A stretch of 64,000 nt of DNA from Pyropia haitanensis (Eukaryota; Rhodophyta; Bangiophyceae; Bangiales; Bangiaceae). Under the pieces are notes generated by a model that had not been told where the DNA came from, did no database searches, and saw nothing but the letters and a program-made list of their open reading frames with translations. The translations under genes and the position numbers were made by a program. The stretch covers positions 6,053,485 through 6,117,484 of the forward strand of contig SDUX01000002.1 in NCBI GenBank assembly GCA_008729055.1, in the 5' to 3' direction. Shown here in pieces: positions 19,868-32,036 of this stretch (position 1 is its first letter; each line of letters opens with the position of its first letter).

Positions 19868-20274
19868 GGTGGTGTTGGCGATGTGGGAGCAGGTGTCGGG
19901 GGTGTGTGGCGGTGAGGAACGACAGGCGCCGGCTGCTACTGCCGATGGTGTGTGTGTCGACGACGCGGTCCTGGCGGTCGGTGCTGTGGATGCCCAAACA
20001 GTTGGACAAGCGTTGGCAAGCAAGCGCCGCTCTTATGGCGCGCGCCGCGCCGCCGCCGCGGGCGGCCCGCCGCGGCCGCCGCCCAGGTCTGCCCACGACC
20101 CCCCGCCCCCCCCCTCCCCCACGCGCGACGCGCCCGGCCGGCCGACGGCGGCGGCGCACGCCACCGCCGGGCCAGCGACGGCGGCGTCCCGCGGCACCCC
20201 GGCGGCGGCGGCGGCGGCCGGCGGCCAATCCACCCGCCGCCGACGCGAGGCCGCCGTCGCGGCGGCGGCGGTGA

Positions 20275-20297
20275 GGGGGGGGGGGGGGGGGGGGGGG
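20275..20297 (+). repeat. Poly(G) tract, 23 bases
   Basis: Uninterrupted G homopolymer at the end of a GGC array; a likely G-quadruplex former and sequencing-error hotspot. Confidence 0.9.
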
Positions 20298-20635
20298 CGA
20301 CGGCGGCGCCCGCCGCGCGGCGGGTGACGGCCGGCTGCTGGCGCGGCACGCCCGGCGCGGCTGGAAGGGCCGGCCGGCGCTGGGGGACGACCCCTGCGGG
20401 CGGGGTGGGTGGGGGAGGGCGGCCGCGGTCGGCCGTGGGGGGCGCCGCCGCGGGGAGCGCCGCGGCCACTGGCAGGGCCCGCCCATCCGTGGTGGCGGCG
20501 GCCCGCCACGGCGCGGCGCGTGCACGGCGAGCGCGAGGACCGCGACGCCGCGGCCGGCCGCCGCGACGGCGGGGCGGCGGCGGACGGGCGAGGCCAATGG
20601 CGTTTGCTACTGGAGGGTGGGCAAGTGGAGGGCGC

Positions 20636-20658
20636 GGGGGGGGGGGGGGGGGGGGGGG
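20636..20658 (+). repeat. Poly(G) tract, 23 bases
   Basis: A second uninterrupted G run, about 340 bp from the first. Confidence 0.9.
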
Positions 20659-23179
20659 CCTCGAGTCGCTCCAGCGCCCTCTCGCGGCGGAGGCGACGGC
20701 GGGGGGGGGGGCCGCTCCCGCCTGCGGTCCTCGAAGAAAGGGGTGCCCCGCCGCGCCCCACCAGGTAGGTGGCGTGTCCCAGCAAAGAATGCAAAAGGTT
20801 GCAACTGGACCTACGCTTTCGTGCGAGCGCCGGCTGGCGACCGTGCGCCGAGCCCGTCACGGCGGGTGGGAGGGACGAGGCGGGGGCCTGGCTCTTTGTG
20901 CCTCCCTCCACCCCCCCCCTCCCCCTCGGAGCCGTGGGTCGTGCTCCATCGCGTCCGCGTCGTACAGTCCTCTGGGATCGCCGACCAAAGATGGTGATTG
21001 GCTGCGCCATCCAATATTGGCATGCAGGTGCCTGACACCTCTGGGGAGGCGATGCATGTAGGGGCTGGCTGCTCCACAGACCACGTGTGACGGTCCACCC
21101 ATACAGTGTGCAACGGAATCTCCCCAAAAAGGGAGACACCCGCACCGCCCAAGGCTGCCGAGGAGAGGGGACGGTCGCTTCCCCCATCAGCAGTGGATAC
21201 GGCCCGGGCGCCTGGACTGGTGTCTGGCGGGTACCAGGTGGAAGGGAGCCAGAGGCGTGTGATCTCCCGGCTGGCACGTCGGTTGGGAGGGGGGGGGCGT
21301 AACAGCCACACGCCACACGGACCCACGGATTCCCTAGCCAGGCGGCGGCAGGTGCCTCACGCCGTGTCCGGCGGCAGGTGGGAGGTGGCTCCCAACTGCA
21401 AAGGCCGCCGTTGGCCGCGCACCACCAAGTGGAGGGCCTAGAGGACCACCCACCGTTTGCTGGCGGCCACGCCGTGGCGTCCCTTGTGGGAAGAGGGGGG
21501 GGGGGTGTGTGGGGCGTAGACTCGACGCTGGCGGGCCTCCTCGCAGCGGACGCCGCCGCACGTGCGGGTCGAACCAGTGCCGCTGGCTGTGTCTGCAGTG
21601 CCGGGCAGGTATCTGACGGCACGGTTCGCGTGCTTTGCCCGTGGAGGCCTTCCGCCGCCGCCACTGGCGTCTCGTGTGCCGTCTGCCGCCCGCCTGCATA
21701 GCCGCTCTGGCGGGGCGTTTTCGCTCGTCGGGGCGGGCCGGGCGACCAGAGGCGATCCCCCCTGGGTCCTCCCTTGCGCGTACCGGCTCGCCGTGGTCGC
21801 CGGCACGCGCGCGGCGGCGCGAGGACCTTGTGACCGCTGCGCCTGCACGAGGACGACGTGGGAATGGACCATCAATTACACTGCCGCCAATGGAGGGGGG
21901 AGGACGGCGATACAGCGACGCGGTTTGTCCACGCGAGGACCTCGGTGCCAATTTGCCCTGAATTGGCTCGTGTGCGTTTCCTGTTTCCTGTTGGTGTTTG
22001 GTGGATACCCCGGCGCACGCCTGGGGAATACCGCTCGCCCACCACCAGGCGCCGACCGTGGCGGCGGCCACGCCACGGAGCCCGCGGCACCATGCGCGCG
22101 GCGGGCGACGGCGGCGCCGCGCCCTTGGTGACCACCGCCCAACGTGGGGACGGTCGCCGCCGCCGTCGCCGGCGGCGTCAACGCCTTGCCCACCGCGTGG
22201 CGCCCGTCTTGGTGCGGGCCCCGTCGCCCCAGACGGAGGCGTCCCGTGCGCACCACCACCGACGGCGACAGCGGCGGCCGGCATCGCGGCCGCCGCCGCG
22301 CGCACGCCGCCTCGACCGCGCCGTACCAGACGGTGGCAACGACAAGGACCACAGCGACCACACACGGCGGCGGCGGTGGCCCCCCACGGGGCGTCGCGGC
22401 GGGCGGCAGACGGCGGGCGGCGCCGCCGGTGCCGCCGCCGCGTCCGTCCCCCCGTCGGCCGGGCGGGGCGGCGCAGGGCAGCAGCGCGCGGCGGCCGCGC
22501 GGGTACAGCCGTCACCCGCCCCCCCCCCCCCCCCAAAACGACGGCAGCGTCGCGGGCGGGGGTTTGGTGGCACCCGCCGGCGGCGGCGGCGGCGCCGACC
22601 GCGGGCGGGCGCCCGGTGGGGGGAACGAGCGGCGGCGGCCCGCCCGGCGGGGGCCGCCCCCTCCCCCCGCTCACCGTCCCCGCGTGTGCTCGTGAGGGGT
22701 GCGCGCGCCAGGGGGGGGGGTCGGCGCTGCGCGCACGCCGCGCCGCGACGCCGGCAACCCCCACACCAAGTGGAGACGCCGATCGATCCGGGCGGCGGCA
22801 CGCCCGCACCCAGGATGGGTGGCGGTGAGGGGGGCGAGGCGGACCGTCGGCGACGACACGGCAGCGCCGTCGCGGATCAATGTGCGCACGCACGAGCAGA
22901 CGAGAGCGGAGGGACGACCCCGCGCGACAGGGCGTCCTGTCGCGAGAGTGGCGTACGTCGAGCGTCTGGCTCCACAGCGTGATGGGGGGCACCCAGGTAG
23001 CTGCTATCCGGAGGGGGGGACGGACGGCACACCGCGCAGTCTGGTGGTGGCCCCCCGCGCACGCGTCACGATCGGGGGGAAACCGCGGCGCGTGCCCCAC
23101 AGAGCGCCGGCCGGCACCACCAGCAAGCACAACACCAGGTGGCTCGCGGCGATGCTCTCCCACCCACCCGCCTCGGCGA

Positions 23180-23204
23180 CCCCCCCCCCCCCCCCCCCCC
23201 CCCC
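23180..23204 (+). repeat. Poly(C) tract, 25 bases
   Basis: Uninterrupted C run followed by more C-rich sequence to about 23270. Confidence 0.9.
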
Positions 23205-23763
23205 GCCTCCACCTCACCCCCCCCGCCTCCACCTTACCCCCGCGGTCGATATACCCCCCCACCTCCCCAGCCCCTCCGCGTCCAGCACTTCAACCCGACG
23301 CCACAAACCACCGACGCCGTGACGCCGCAACGCCCGCCCGCCGGGGGGGCCGCGCGGGGTGGGACAGCTCCCTTCCCCACGGCGGCGCCCCCCCCCCCCC
23401 CTCCAGCCGTGGCGGCGGCCTGCAGCGCAGCACCTCGGGCAGCGGCGACGCGGGAGACCCCGCCGACCGTGTGCGCCCGCCCGCACGGCTGCCCCGGGCA
23501 GCCGCCCCCCCCCCCCCCCCCGCGCTCCCAACCGTTGCCCGAGAGGCAGCCGCGGCGCCACGCGCAGCCGCGTCGGCGCGAGACACACAGCCGCCACACG
23601 GCGGGCGCACGCACCGCCACCAGCTGGCGCCGCGCGACCACGCGGCCGCGCCGCGTCGCCGCCCACACCACCGCCGGCGGGCGGCGGCCACCCCACCACG
23701 CGAGTGGCGGGCGCCCTCCCCAAGCCGCGGCGGCCGGCCGGCCGATCCCCCCCCCCCCCCCCC

Positions 23764-25038
23764 TCACACCACCGCCGCGAGGCCGACGCCGCCATCGTCC
23801 CCCCCCCGCAGCGCGGCGGCGGCGCCCACCTTGCGGCGCCACCACCCCCCCCCCCCCCCGTCGCCCCCCCCCCCCCCCGGCCGGTGCCACTCGCAGTGGC
23901 GGGCGCCCCCCCCCCCCCCCCCCGGCGGCGGCCGACTCGGCCGTGGCGTGCGCCTCCCCCCCCCCCCCCCCCCCCTCGGCCGCCGCCTGCCGCCGCCGCA
24001 GCGGCCGGCACCCGAGCACCGCCTCCACGTCGACGGCCACGTCGTCGGCCCCCCCCCCCCAGCGGAGGCCCGCAACGACCGCCTCGCCGTGCGCGCGGAC
24101 GCGGCCGCTGCCGCCGCCACGGGCGGTGGCGGCGGCGGCGAGCGGGCGGGCGGCGGCCCACGCGGACGGGTAGGCGCCGACGAGCGCGAGCAGCGCGCAC
24201 AGGCCCGACGCGCCGAGGGGGGGGGGAGCCCCGCACCCGCCGCCGCCGCGGGCGCCGCCGCCGCCGCGGGCGCCGCCGCCGCCGCCGCGGGCGCCGCCGC
24301 CGCCGCCGCCGCCGCCACGACGCTCGGCCGGTACCGCGGGCGGCCGCCGCGGCCGCCGCCGCGGCCGCCGCCGCCACCGCCGCGGCCGCCGCCGCCGCTG
24401 CCGGCCGCCGTCGTCGTGGCGGCGGTGGCGGTAGTGGCGACGGCGGTGGTGGTGGTGGCGGCGGCGGCGGCGGCGACGCGGCGGGCGTCGGCGGCCGCGA
24501 CGGCCGTGGCGGCGGCGGCGAGCGTGACGCCCACCTCGGCGGCCGCGTCGGCGCCGAGCCGCGCCGCCGCGCGGAGCGCGGCGGTCAGCACCGGTGGCGT
24601 CAGCGCGTCGGCGTCGCCGAGGGCGGCGAGCGCGGGCGCCCACGCGGCGGTGGGCGCCGGTGGCGGCGTCGCCGCCGCCAGCGCCGCCGCCGCGCCCGCG
24701 ACAAGGTCCGCGTGGCGCAGCGCGGTGGCCGCGCCGCCGCCGCCGCCGCGGGCGGCGGTGGCGCCGCCGGCGGGCGCGGCGGCGACCGCGGCGGCGGCGG
24801 CCGCCACCGCCGCCGCCGCCGCGTCAATGGCGCCGACCGCGGCGTGGCAGCGGGCGGCGGCGAGGGCGAGTGCCGGCGGCAGCGGCGACGGCGCGGCGGC
24901 GAGGAGGCGGTCCAGGGTGGCCGCCGCTGCCGCCGCCGCGGCCGGCGCGGGCCGCCACGGCGTCGGCAGCCACCCACGCCGCGCACGACCGCCGGCGCGA
25001 CCGCCACCGCCGCTGCCGCTGTCGTCGCCGCCGCCCCA

Positions 25039-25070
<32 letters not shown>

Positions 25071-25177
25071 CGGTGGCCGGCAGCTCCCCGTCGCCGCCGC
25101 CGCCACCCCCGGCATACGCGGCATAGTCCCGCGCGGCGGCGGCCTCGTCATTGTCGAGGCCGCCACCCCCCGCCGCC

Positions 25178-25223
<46 letters not shown>

Positions 25224-25471
25224 CGGCCGCCCACCCCGGCGGCGGCACGGGCGCGGCGCGCCCCATGGCGGTGGCGAGGACGCCCACCGGCGCGGCCGCC
25301 AGGGGGCCCTCCCGCGCCTCCCACAGGTCCAGCAGCCAGCCCGTGGTGGCGGCGTCGCCCGCGGCGACCGCCGCGGCGGCGGCGGCGTAAAAGTCCGCGC
25401 CGACCGCCACGCCCGCATCGTCGGCGAGGCGCACCAGCGCCGCGACCGCCGCCCACCGCCGGCCGCGGTGG

Positions 25472-25503
<32 letters not shown>

Positions 25504-27126
25504 TGCGTCCACGACGGCGCCTGCACCCGCCGCCGCCGCCGCCGCCGACGCCGCGTCCGCGTCTGCGGACGCGACGGCCGGGCCGGGCGGCGCGCGCAGC
25601 GACAGCGCGGCGAGCAGCGACAGCAGCGGCTCGTCGAGCTGCGACACGCAGCACCGGACGTGGGCGGTGAGGCGGCGGAGCTGGGGCAGCGACGGCCGGC
25701 TGGCCGGCGGCAGCCGGTAGAGCAGCCGCAGGTGGGTGGTGGCGAGCAGCGGCGACCGGCGCCAGGCGGTGGTCCGGCCGAGCGCGCGGCCCGCGGCGGC
25801 GTGGAGGGCGAGCGCCGACGCCGCCGACACGGCGGGGGAGGAGGTCGTCGCCGCGAGCGTGGAGGTGGTCGTTGCGAGCAGCGCCCGCACCTGCGCGGGC
25901 GTAAAGGGGGGCGCGTCGCCGCCGCCGCGAGCGGGAGGGGCGGCCGCGGCGGCGGCCGCCGCCGCCGCCGCACCGCCCCCGCCGCCTGACGCGGCGGTGT
26001 TGGCGGCGGCCTCCGCCTGGGGCGGCGCCCCCCCCCCACTCCCCCCCCCGGGCGGACCCCCCCCAGCGGCAGGTACGCGTCGTCGTCATAGTACTCTGGG
26101 CTGACGCGCACCCGCCGCGGGTCGACGGCCGCCCACCAGCCGCCGAGGACGTCGACCGCCTCGGCCACCCCCCACCCCCCACACCGCACCATGCCGCGCA
26201 CCGCCGCGCACACAACGCCCGCGTCGGCCGTGACGCCCGCGTCGGCCGCCGCCACCCACACCCGCCGCACCGCGTCGAGGCCACCACGGTGACCGGCGCG
26301 GATCAGCCGCCGCTCCAGCCGCCGCGCCACCTCCCCCCCCCCCCCCCCACCGCCACCCCCCCCACCACCACCACCACCATCCCCACCACCACCACCATCC
26401 CCACCACCACCACCACCACCACCACCATCACCCCCACCACCACCACCGCCACCGCCGCCGCCGTCCCCACCACCACAAACAGCCGCACCCACCTCCCACC
26501 CCCCCCCCCCCCCACCGGCAGCTGCTTGTACACGCTCAGCCGCCCCTCTGTCCGTGCACGCCACAGCACGGCGTCGAGCCCCCCCCCACCCCCCCCCCCC
26601 CCGCCCGCCGCACCGCCGCGGCGAGCCGCAAGTCCACCCACCCCATCCCACCCAGCACCGCCGCCGCGTCGGCGGCGCGGCCCTCCCGGCACAGGGCGGT
26701 GACGGCGGCGGCGGCGGCGGCCCAGCCGCCGCCCGCGCGCGCCGCGGCGACCGCCACGTCCGCGTCGGGGATGGCGGCGGCGAGGGCGGCGACCGCCGCG
26801 AGGACGGGGGGGGGGGCTGGGGGGGGGGGGGGGGGGCCCCCGCCCGTGGCCGCCGCCGCCGCCGCAGCAGCCGCAGCAGGGGGGGGATGGCCGCGTGGGG
26901 GGACTGCCGCGCGGCGGCGGCGATGATGGCACGGTGGGTGGGGGTGAGGTCGGCGGGCGGGGGGGGGGGGAAGATGGGGGGGGGGGGGGGGAGGGGTGGA
27001 AGATGGGGGGGGGGGGGGGGAGGGGGGGGGGGCGGACGCGTCGTTGCCCGCCGACGCGCCAGGGGGAGGGGGGGGGGCGGGGGGCGGTGGGGGTGGCCCG
27101 CCCGCCGTCCCATGGCGCCCAACATG
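23764..27126 (-). CDS. PPR-like organellar RNA-binding protein, frame interrupted
   Basis: Credible coding sequence runs down the minus strand from ATG 27126 (MLGAMGRR) but changes frame repeatedly. N-terminal part: THRAIIAAAARQSPHAAIPPLL to about 26850. Next frame, 26757-26590: AVTALCREGRAADAAAVLGGM. Next: LDAVLWRARTEGRLSVYKQL at about 26575-26515. Then 26340-26050: LDAVRRVWVAAADAGV and EYYDDDAYLPLGG. Then a long stretch 25990-24250 with helical pairs such as LVRLADDAGVAVGADFYAAA and WLLDLWEAREGPL. Finally a stretch near 24230-23950 with VRAHGEAVVAGLRWGGG. Paired helices with Ala/Gly/Leu spacing resemble degenerate pentatricopeptide repeats, usually organellar RNA-maturation factors. Switches coincide with poly(C/G) at about 26807-26836, 26578-26603, 26494-26515 and 26027-26050. 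Gly and Ala runs fill the gaps. The 3' limit (TGA at 23764) is tentative. Confidence 0.55.
26361..26445. repeat. CCA-trinucleotide array inside the PPR-like gene
   Basis: About 28 CCA-type triplets interrupted by ccatcc. On the coding strand this is GGT/TGG, giving poly-Gly, Val or Trp depending on frame, and it lies at a frame-switch zone. Confidence 0.75.
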
Positions 27127-28332
27127 GTGGTGACCGCCCGCAGCGCACCGCGCAAGGAGGAAGAGGAAAGGAAAAAAAAAAAAAGGTGGTCCGTCGGTCT
27201 AGGACAGCGGGGGGGGACGCGGCAGTGGGAGGGGGAAGGGGCAGAGGTGGAAGAGGCAGTTGGGGGGGGGGGGGGGGACGCAGGCGTCGGGGGTGTCGAG
27301 CACGCGACAGAGCTGGCCGCGGCGGCGGCGGCGGCGAGCAAACGCGGCGGGACGGCGCACGACGCACCCACCGTCGACGGGCCGGATCGCCAAAACTCGT
27401 CCAAGCGCTACAGTCCATTGTCCATTGACCGCTCCAACTCTATGGCCAACCAACAGAGTTCCTTAACTCAATACCCGATTCGGTCGTACTTGCTTCACAG
27501 ATCTGCAGTTGCACGCGCGGGGCCGAGGGCGTGCGTACATACTGCACACACTGAGTCCACCGGATCCGCGGGATCTCTACTAGGTAGAGCCATCGAGCAC
27601 GGCACCGCCCCATCCACAAAGAAAAATCTCCCCGCCGTGCACCCCGGCGCGGGTCCCCCGCGGCGCATCCCGCTCCTCGCGAGGCGGTCGTCGGCCGCGG
27701 CCCGCCCGCCGGGCGCGGCCTTGCCGCACGACCCCGGCCGGCCGCGGCGCCGGCCGCCGCCCTCCACCGCCCCGCCCGCCTGGCGGGCGCCCCCTTGTTG
27801 CACCGGATCCGCGGCGGCTGGCCGCTCGCAGCTCCCCCCCCCCCCCCCCCCCAGCAGCTCCCCCGCTGCCGCGCGCCACTACTGCCGGCTGCCGCGGACG
27901 GCCCGTCCCCACCCACGTCTATACCCCCCCCCCCATTGACCCCCCGCCCCGCCCTTCGCGCCGCTGCCGCGGCGCTGCCGCCGCTGCCGCCGCGCGCCGT
28001 CGCACGCGCGGCCGGGCGGTGCCGCCCGCGGCGGCCGCGGCGGCGCGCCGCCCGGTCGCGCTGGGCGTTGCTGCCCGCGGTCTGCCGCGCCCCGGCGGGC
28101 GTGCGCGCGGCGGCGGCCGCCGCGTCGCCATTGACGGCGTCAGCGGTGACGGGCCGCCTCGGCGTGGCGGCGGTGCTCTCCCCCCCCCCCCCCCCCCCCC
28201 CCCCCCCTCACGCCCCCGCTCTCTGTCGTGCGCTCCGCCGCCGCCGGCCGGGAGCCGCCCCCCCCCCATTGCTGCTCGTCCCCATCGCGGCGGCGGTGCT
28301 CCCCACGCTAGGCGTCCACCGGCGGGGCGGCG
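27127..28332. other. Divergent promoter region
   Basis: Lies between the divergent PPR-like and membrane-protein genes. It holds an A-run followed by GGTGG near 27172, a poly(G) at 27262-27278, an AT-richer island at 27400-27600 and a 28-base poly(C) at 28180-28207. No gene is supported. Confidence 0.4.
28180..28207 (+). repeat. Poly(C) tract, 28 bases
   Basis: Uninterrupted C run about 125 bp upstream of a start codon. Confidence 0.9.
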
Positions 28333-28983
28333 ATGGCGTGGCCGGGCGGCGCGTCGCGAGGGGCGGCGGGCCGACGGCCAGCCGCGGCGCTCCCTTGCCA
28401 GTGCCCGCCGCCCGCGTTTCTGTGCTCGACCAGCTTGCGGGTGGCGCGCCGCCGCCGGGTGACACCGGCGGCGTCTCGGTGGCCCGCGGCACCGGCCGTT
28501 GCTGCTGCTGCTGCTGCTGCTGCTGGCCGGCGCCACGCGGTGGGGCAAACGGCCGCGCGACGGAGGGGATGGCCGCGGCCCGCCGCCCCCCGGCCCGGCC
28601 TCTCCTTCCCCCGTATGATGGCGCGCGGCGGTCGCTCCCCTCCCCCCGGCGGCGGTGGCGGCGGCGGCGGCGGCAAGGGCCCACCCGACGGTGACGACGA
28701 GGCACCGGCGTCTCTCCTGTCGCGCGTCGCGTCCAACATCCTGGTGCGGCTGCTCGTCCTCGAGGCCGCCGCCGTCGTCGTTGTGTGGGCGGCGGTGCCG
28801 ACGCACCCGGGCCCCGTCGAGCAGTTTGCGTGGGTGCCCGCCCTGTTTGAGGGCGCCCGCGGCGGCGGGGAGCCGCTCCTGTCGAGCGCCCAGATTGCCG
28901 AGACGCTCCGCCGGATTGTGGGGCGGACCAACTCGCTCGAGTTTTTGGTGCTCGTGCCGTGGATGCTGCTGGCCATCTTTTGA
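28333..28983 (+). CDS. Small predicted membrane protein, family not recognised
   Basis: 216 residues from ATG 28333, or 122 from the tandem ATGs at 28615/28618. The N-terminal extension is Ala/Arg/Pro-rich, poor in acidic residues and includes a (GCT)8 Ala run at about 28499-28522; it could be an organelle transit peptide. A poly-Gly linker (about residues 104-112) precedes the convincing part: SLLSRVASNILVRLLVL, then EAAAVVVVWAAV as first membrane helix. A polar stretch (THPGPVEQFAWVPALFEGA...IAETLRRIVGRTNS) leads to a C-terminal hydrophobic end LEFLVLVPWMLLAIF that stops at 28983. The product is probably anchored in an organelle or endomembrane. The start is uncertain; the C-terminal half is clearly coding by its composition. 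Confidence 0.55.
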   Translation: MAWPGGASRGAAGRRPAAALPCQCPPPAFLCSTSLRVARRRRVTPAASRWPAAPAVAAAAAAAAGRRHAVGQTAARRRGWPRPAAPRPGLSFPRMMARGGRSPPPGGGGGGGGGKGPPDGDDEAPASLLSRVASNILVRLLVLEAAAVVVVWAAVPTHPGPVEQFAWVPALFEGARGGGEPLLSSAQIAETLRRIVGRTNSLEFLVLVPWMLLAIF

Positions 28984-30154
28984 AGTCGCGGCCGACGGGC
29001 GGGTGGGGGGGGGGGGAGCGTTGGGTCGCGGGGGGGCGCGGGCGGACAAAGGGGAGCGTTCGCTGCTGTGGGTATTGCGTGCGCTGTGCTTTGCGGGCGT
29101 TTGGCTCTGCTCGAGGCCGTGTTGGCCTGCAGAGGAAGGGAGGGGGGTTGTGGGGCAGCGCGGAAGAGGGCGACGGGCAAAGGAGGAGGGGGCGTACGCC
29201 GTGGGAGTGGCATGCAATCTTCTGGCGGAGGTAAAAGGAAGCCATCAGGACACACACCGCGGGGGACAGACCAGAGTGCGTGGCAGTCTGGTGAGATGCG
29301 AGGCCAGGGGGCGTGATGGCAGACACCGCCGCACTGACGGCGGGCGATGGCGTGGCTCCCAAAGACGTGCCACTGCGGCGGGTACGGATAGCGCTCCTTT
29401 GCCCTGGCGCTCCCGCTCTCTACCTAGCTGAGGTGCTGGGTGCATAGGAGAGCGTCCCGTTGCCACCACCAATGCAGCGGGCGCGCCGTCGCGCGACGAC
29501 GGTGGCCGTAGCGGCGGGGCGGGCTCGCCTCGCGCCCGCCCGCGGGGCCATAGGCGCGCGCGCCATGCCGCGGGCGGGCGCGGCCGGCCGGCGGCCCGCC
29601 GGTGGTGTGGGGAGCCACGACACGGGTGAGCTCACGACGCCGCCGCCCGACGGGCCGTCTGGTGCCACAGCGCGCCACGCGGCGCCCGCGTCTGCTCGCG
29701 CCCGCCTCGGCGCCGCGGTAGCCTGCGGGCGCGCTCCCGACGCGGCCGTGTGTCCGGGGCAGACCGCCCGCCAATAACCCGACAAGCGACGCCGCACCCG
29801 CTGCGGCGGCGCGGGGCAGACGCGGGTGGGCGCAGCGAAGCGGGGGGGGGGGGCACAGGCGAGGGCGAGAGACCTACGCCCCTCTCGCACTCCCCAAAAT
29901 CTCCACCTCGCGCCGACAAGACTGTTGCGTCGCCACAAACACTAGCCATCACGCGCACCAACAAGCCAGCGGCAGCCAATCGCGGCGGCAACAGCCGGTA
30001 GCCAACGGCGGCGCCATCCGAGATGGGGGCAGCAACCCGCCGCACTCGGCGGCGGCGAGAAAAAAACGAACCGGGCGAGCAACGCCAGGCGGCCGGCAGT
30101 GGCGCCGTCGGCCGGCAACGGTTATGGCGGCAGCAGGTGGCGGACGGCGGCGCA

Positions 30155-30155
30155 G

Positions 30156-30184
<29 letters not shown>
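30155..30184 (+). repeat. Poly(G) tract, 30 bases
   Basis: The longest uninterrupted homopolymer noted in the window. Confidence 0.9.
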
Positions 30185-30187
<3 letters not shown>

Positions 30188-31379
30188 GCGACCGCGACAA
30201 AGGCAGGGGCGGCAGCCGGCAGCGCCGCCGCCGAGCGTGGGGACACCAGCCGCCCGCTGGTGTGGCAGGCAGCGACGGCCGCAGTGGCGGCGGCGGCGGT
30301 GGCGGCGGCAGCAGTCGGCAGCTGCGGACGGCGGGGGCGGGGGCAGCAGGAGTCGGCTGTAGTGGTGGCGCGGGGGAGAGCGGCAGCCAGCGGGAAGGTG
30401 TGAGGGCGGGGGGGGTGGTGGGGGGACAGGGAGGAGAGTGGAGTGGGAACGTTCGATGTCATGTTATCAAACGCTCCACAACGTTGACAACGGGGGGGGG
30501 GGTTGTTATCGAATCGCCCAAAGTGGATCCCATGTGATCAAACGCCCCACAGCGCGCTTGACGCAGTACTTGATCTTGCAGCCGCCAACTCAATACGTCC
30601 GAGTCAATCCACTCAATCTTCTGAACAGAGCACATACTACCAAGTACTTTCCTACGGCAGCCGACCCACTCGGCCCCCTCCTTGGTCCCTCCAAACCTGC
30701 AACACCGCTCGTCAATCGGCAGCCGCCCCCCACGAGCCGCGCGCGCGGCGGCCCCCCCCCCCCGCTGCCCCGCCCGATCCGCGGGCGGCGTGGCGCCGCC
30801 GGCGCGTCCGCCCCACCGCCGCCGCCCGACAGGGCGGCCCCGACCCGCGGCTGACACCCGCCGCCGCCCGACGGGCGCGCCGCAGGGGGGGGGTCCCGGC
30901 GGCAAGGGCCTTGCACGCCGCATCCCCTCCCCCCCCCCCCTCCCCCCCCCCCCCGCCGGCCGGCCGCGGCTCCCCACCGCCGTCACGTCGCCCCGCCGCC
31001 GCCGCGGCCAGCCGTGCGCGCCGCCGTCTGCCACGGGCGGCTCGGCTGCGACGGGCGGGCGGGGCACCCCCCCCTCCCCCCCCCCCCACCCGCCCGCGTC
31101 GTAACCTACCAACCCCCCCCCCTCCGCACGCCCCAACCCCCCCCCCCCCCCCCAGCCCCCCCCCTTCTCTCCCCTCCTCTTCCTCTCTCCCCCCCTCCCT
31201 GCCGCGTGCCGCAACGGCGCGCCCACCCTCCCCCCCCCCCCCCCCCCCGCCACCACCGCCGCCGCCGCCACCGCCACCACCGGCCCACCGCGCGCCCACC
31301 CCCCACCCGCCCCCCCCCCCAGGCCGCCACGACGCGCCGGCCGCGCGGCACGCTGCTGACACGGGCGCACCGTGGCCGG

Positions 31380-31384
<5 letters not shown>

Positions 31385-31411
<27 letters not shown>
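31385..31411 (+). repeat. Poly(C) tract, 27 bases
   Basis: Uninterrupted C run in gene-free DNA. Confidence 0.9.
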
Positions 31412-32004
31412 ACGCCACCGCGGCGCGGCGCCGCGGCGCGCCGCACCGTGCGGCCGCGGCGGCGCGCGCGCGCGACGGCACGATACGGGGTGGTGCAGGC
31501 GCGGCGGTGGCGGCGGTGGCGACGCGCGGCGGGAGCGCCGTCGCATCCGTGGCGGCAGGACGCGGCGGCAGCGACGGCGGCAGCCGCAGCCGCAGTAGCC
31601 GCAGCAGCAGCAGCAGCAGCGTCGGCAGCGGCAGCGGCAGCGGCGGCGGCGGCGAGCCGCTTCCCCCCCACCCCCCTCCCCCTCTCACGGCCAACCCCCC
31701 CCCCCCCGGACGGCACTACCGTGCCCCCCCCCCCCCCCCCCCAACGCCCGCCTCACGTCGTGCGCCCGTGGCGCCGCGGCGCTCGCCGCCCACGACGGCG
31801 GCGGTCGGGCGGCACGCGCCGCCACCGCGGCGGTAGGGGGGGGGTGACCAGACGTGTACGACGGCAGCGGGGAGGTGGGGGGGGTGGGGGCGGGTGGGAT
31901 GGGGGGAAGGGGGGGGGGGGGGGGGTGGCTGCTGTCGCCGCCAGCGTCGGCGTGCGCCGCGACGGCAGCGCCACGCGCGACGCGCGCGCCGCCGCCGCCG
32001 CCGC

Positions 32005-32036
<32 letters not shown>

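Larger units (their letters stand above)
19868..23763. other. GC-rich intergenic region with long homopolymers
   Basis: Contains poly(G) runs of 23 at 20275-20297 and 20636-20658 and a 25-base poly(C) at 23180-23204. Very long Arg/Pro/Ala-rich frames are open on both strands but show no domain. Sequence at 20780-21100 and 21860-22010 is more balanced yet has no recognisable product. The right part (about 23290-23760) may include frame-shifted 3' sequence of the PPR-like gene. Confidence 0.4.

Noticed and set aside
24600..27404. One continuous 934-residue minus-strand protein
   Set aside because: Its second half is an Arg/Pro-rich shadow of the better coding frame between 25990 and 24250; only the parts at 27126-26850 and 26340-26050 look genuine.
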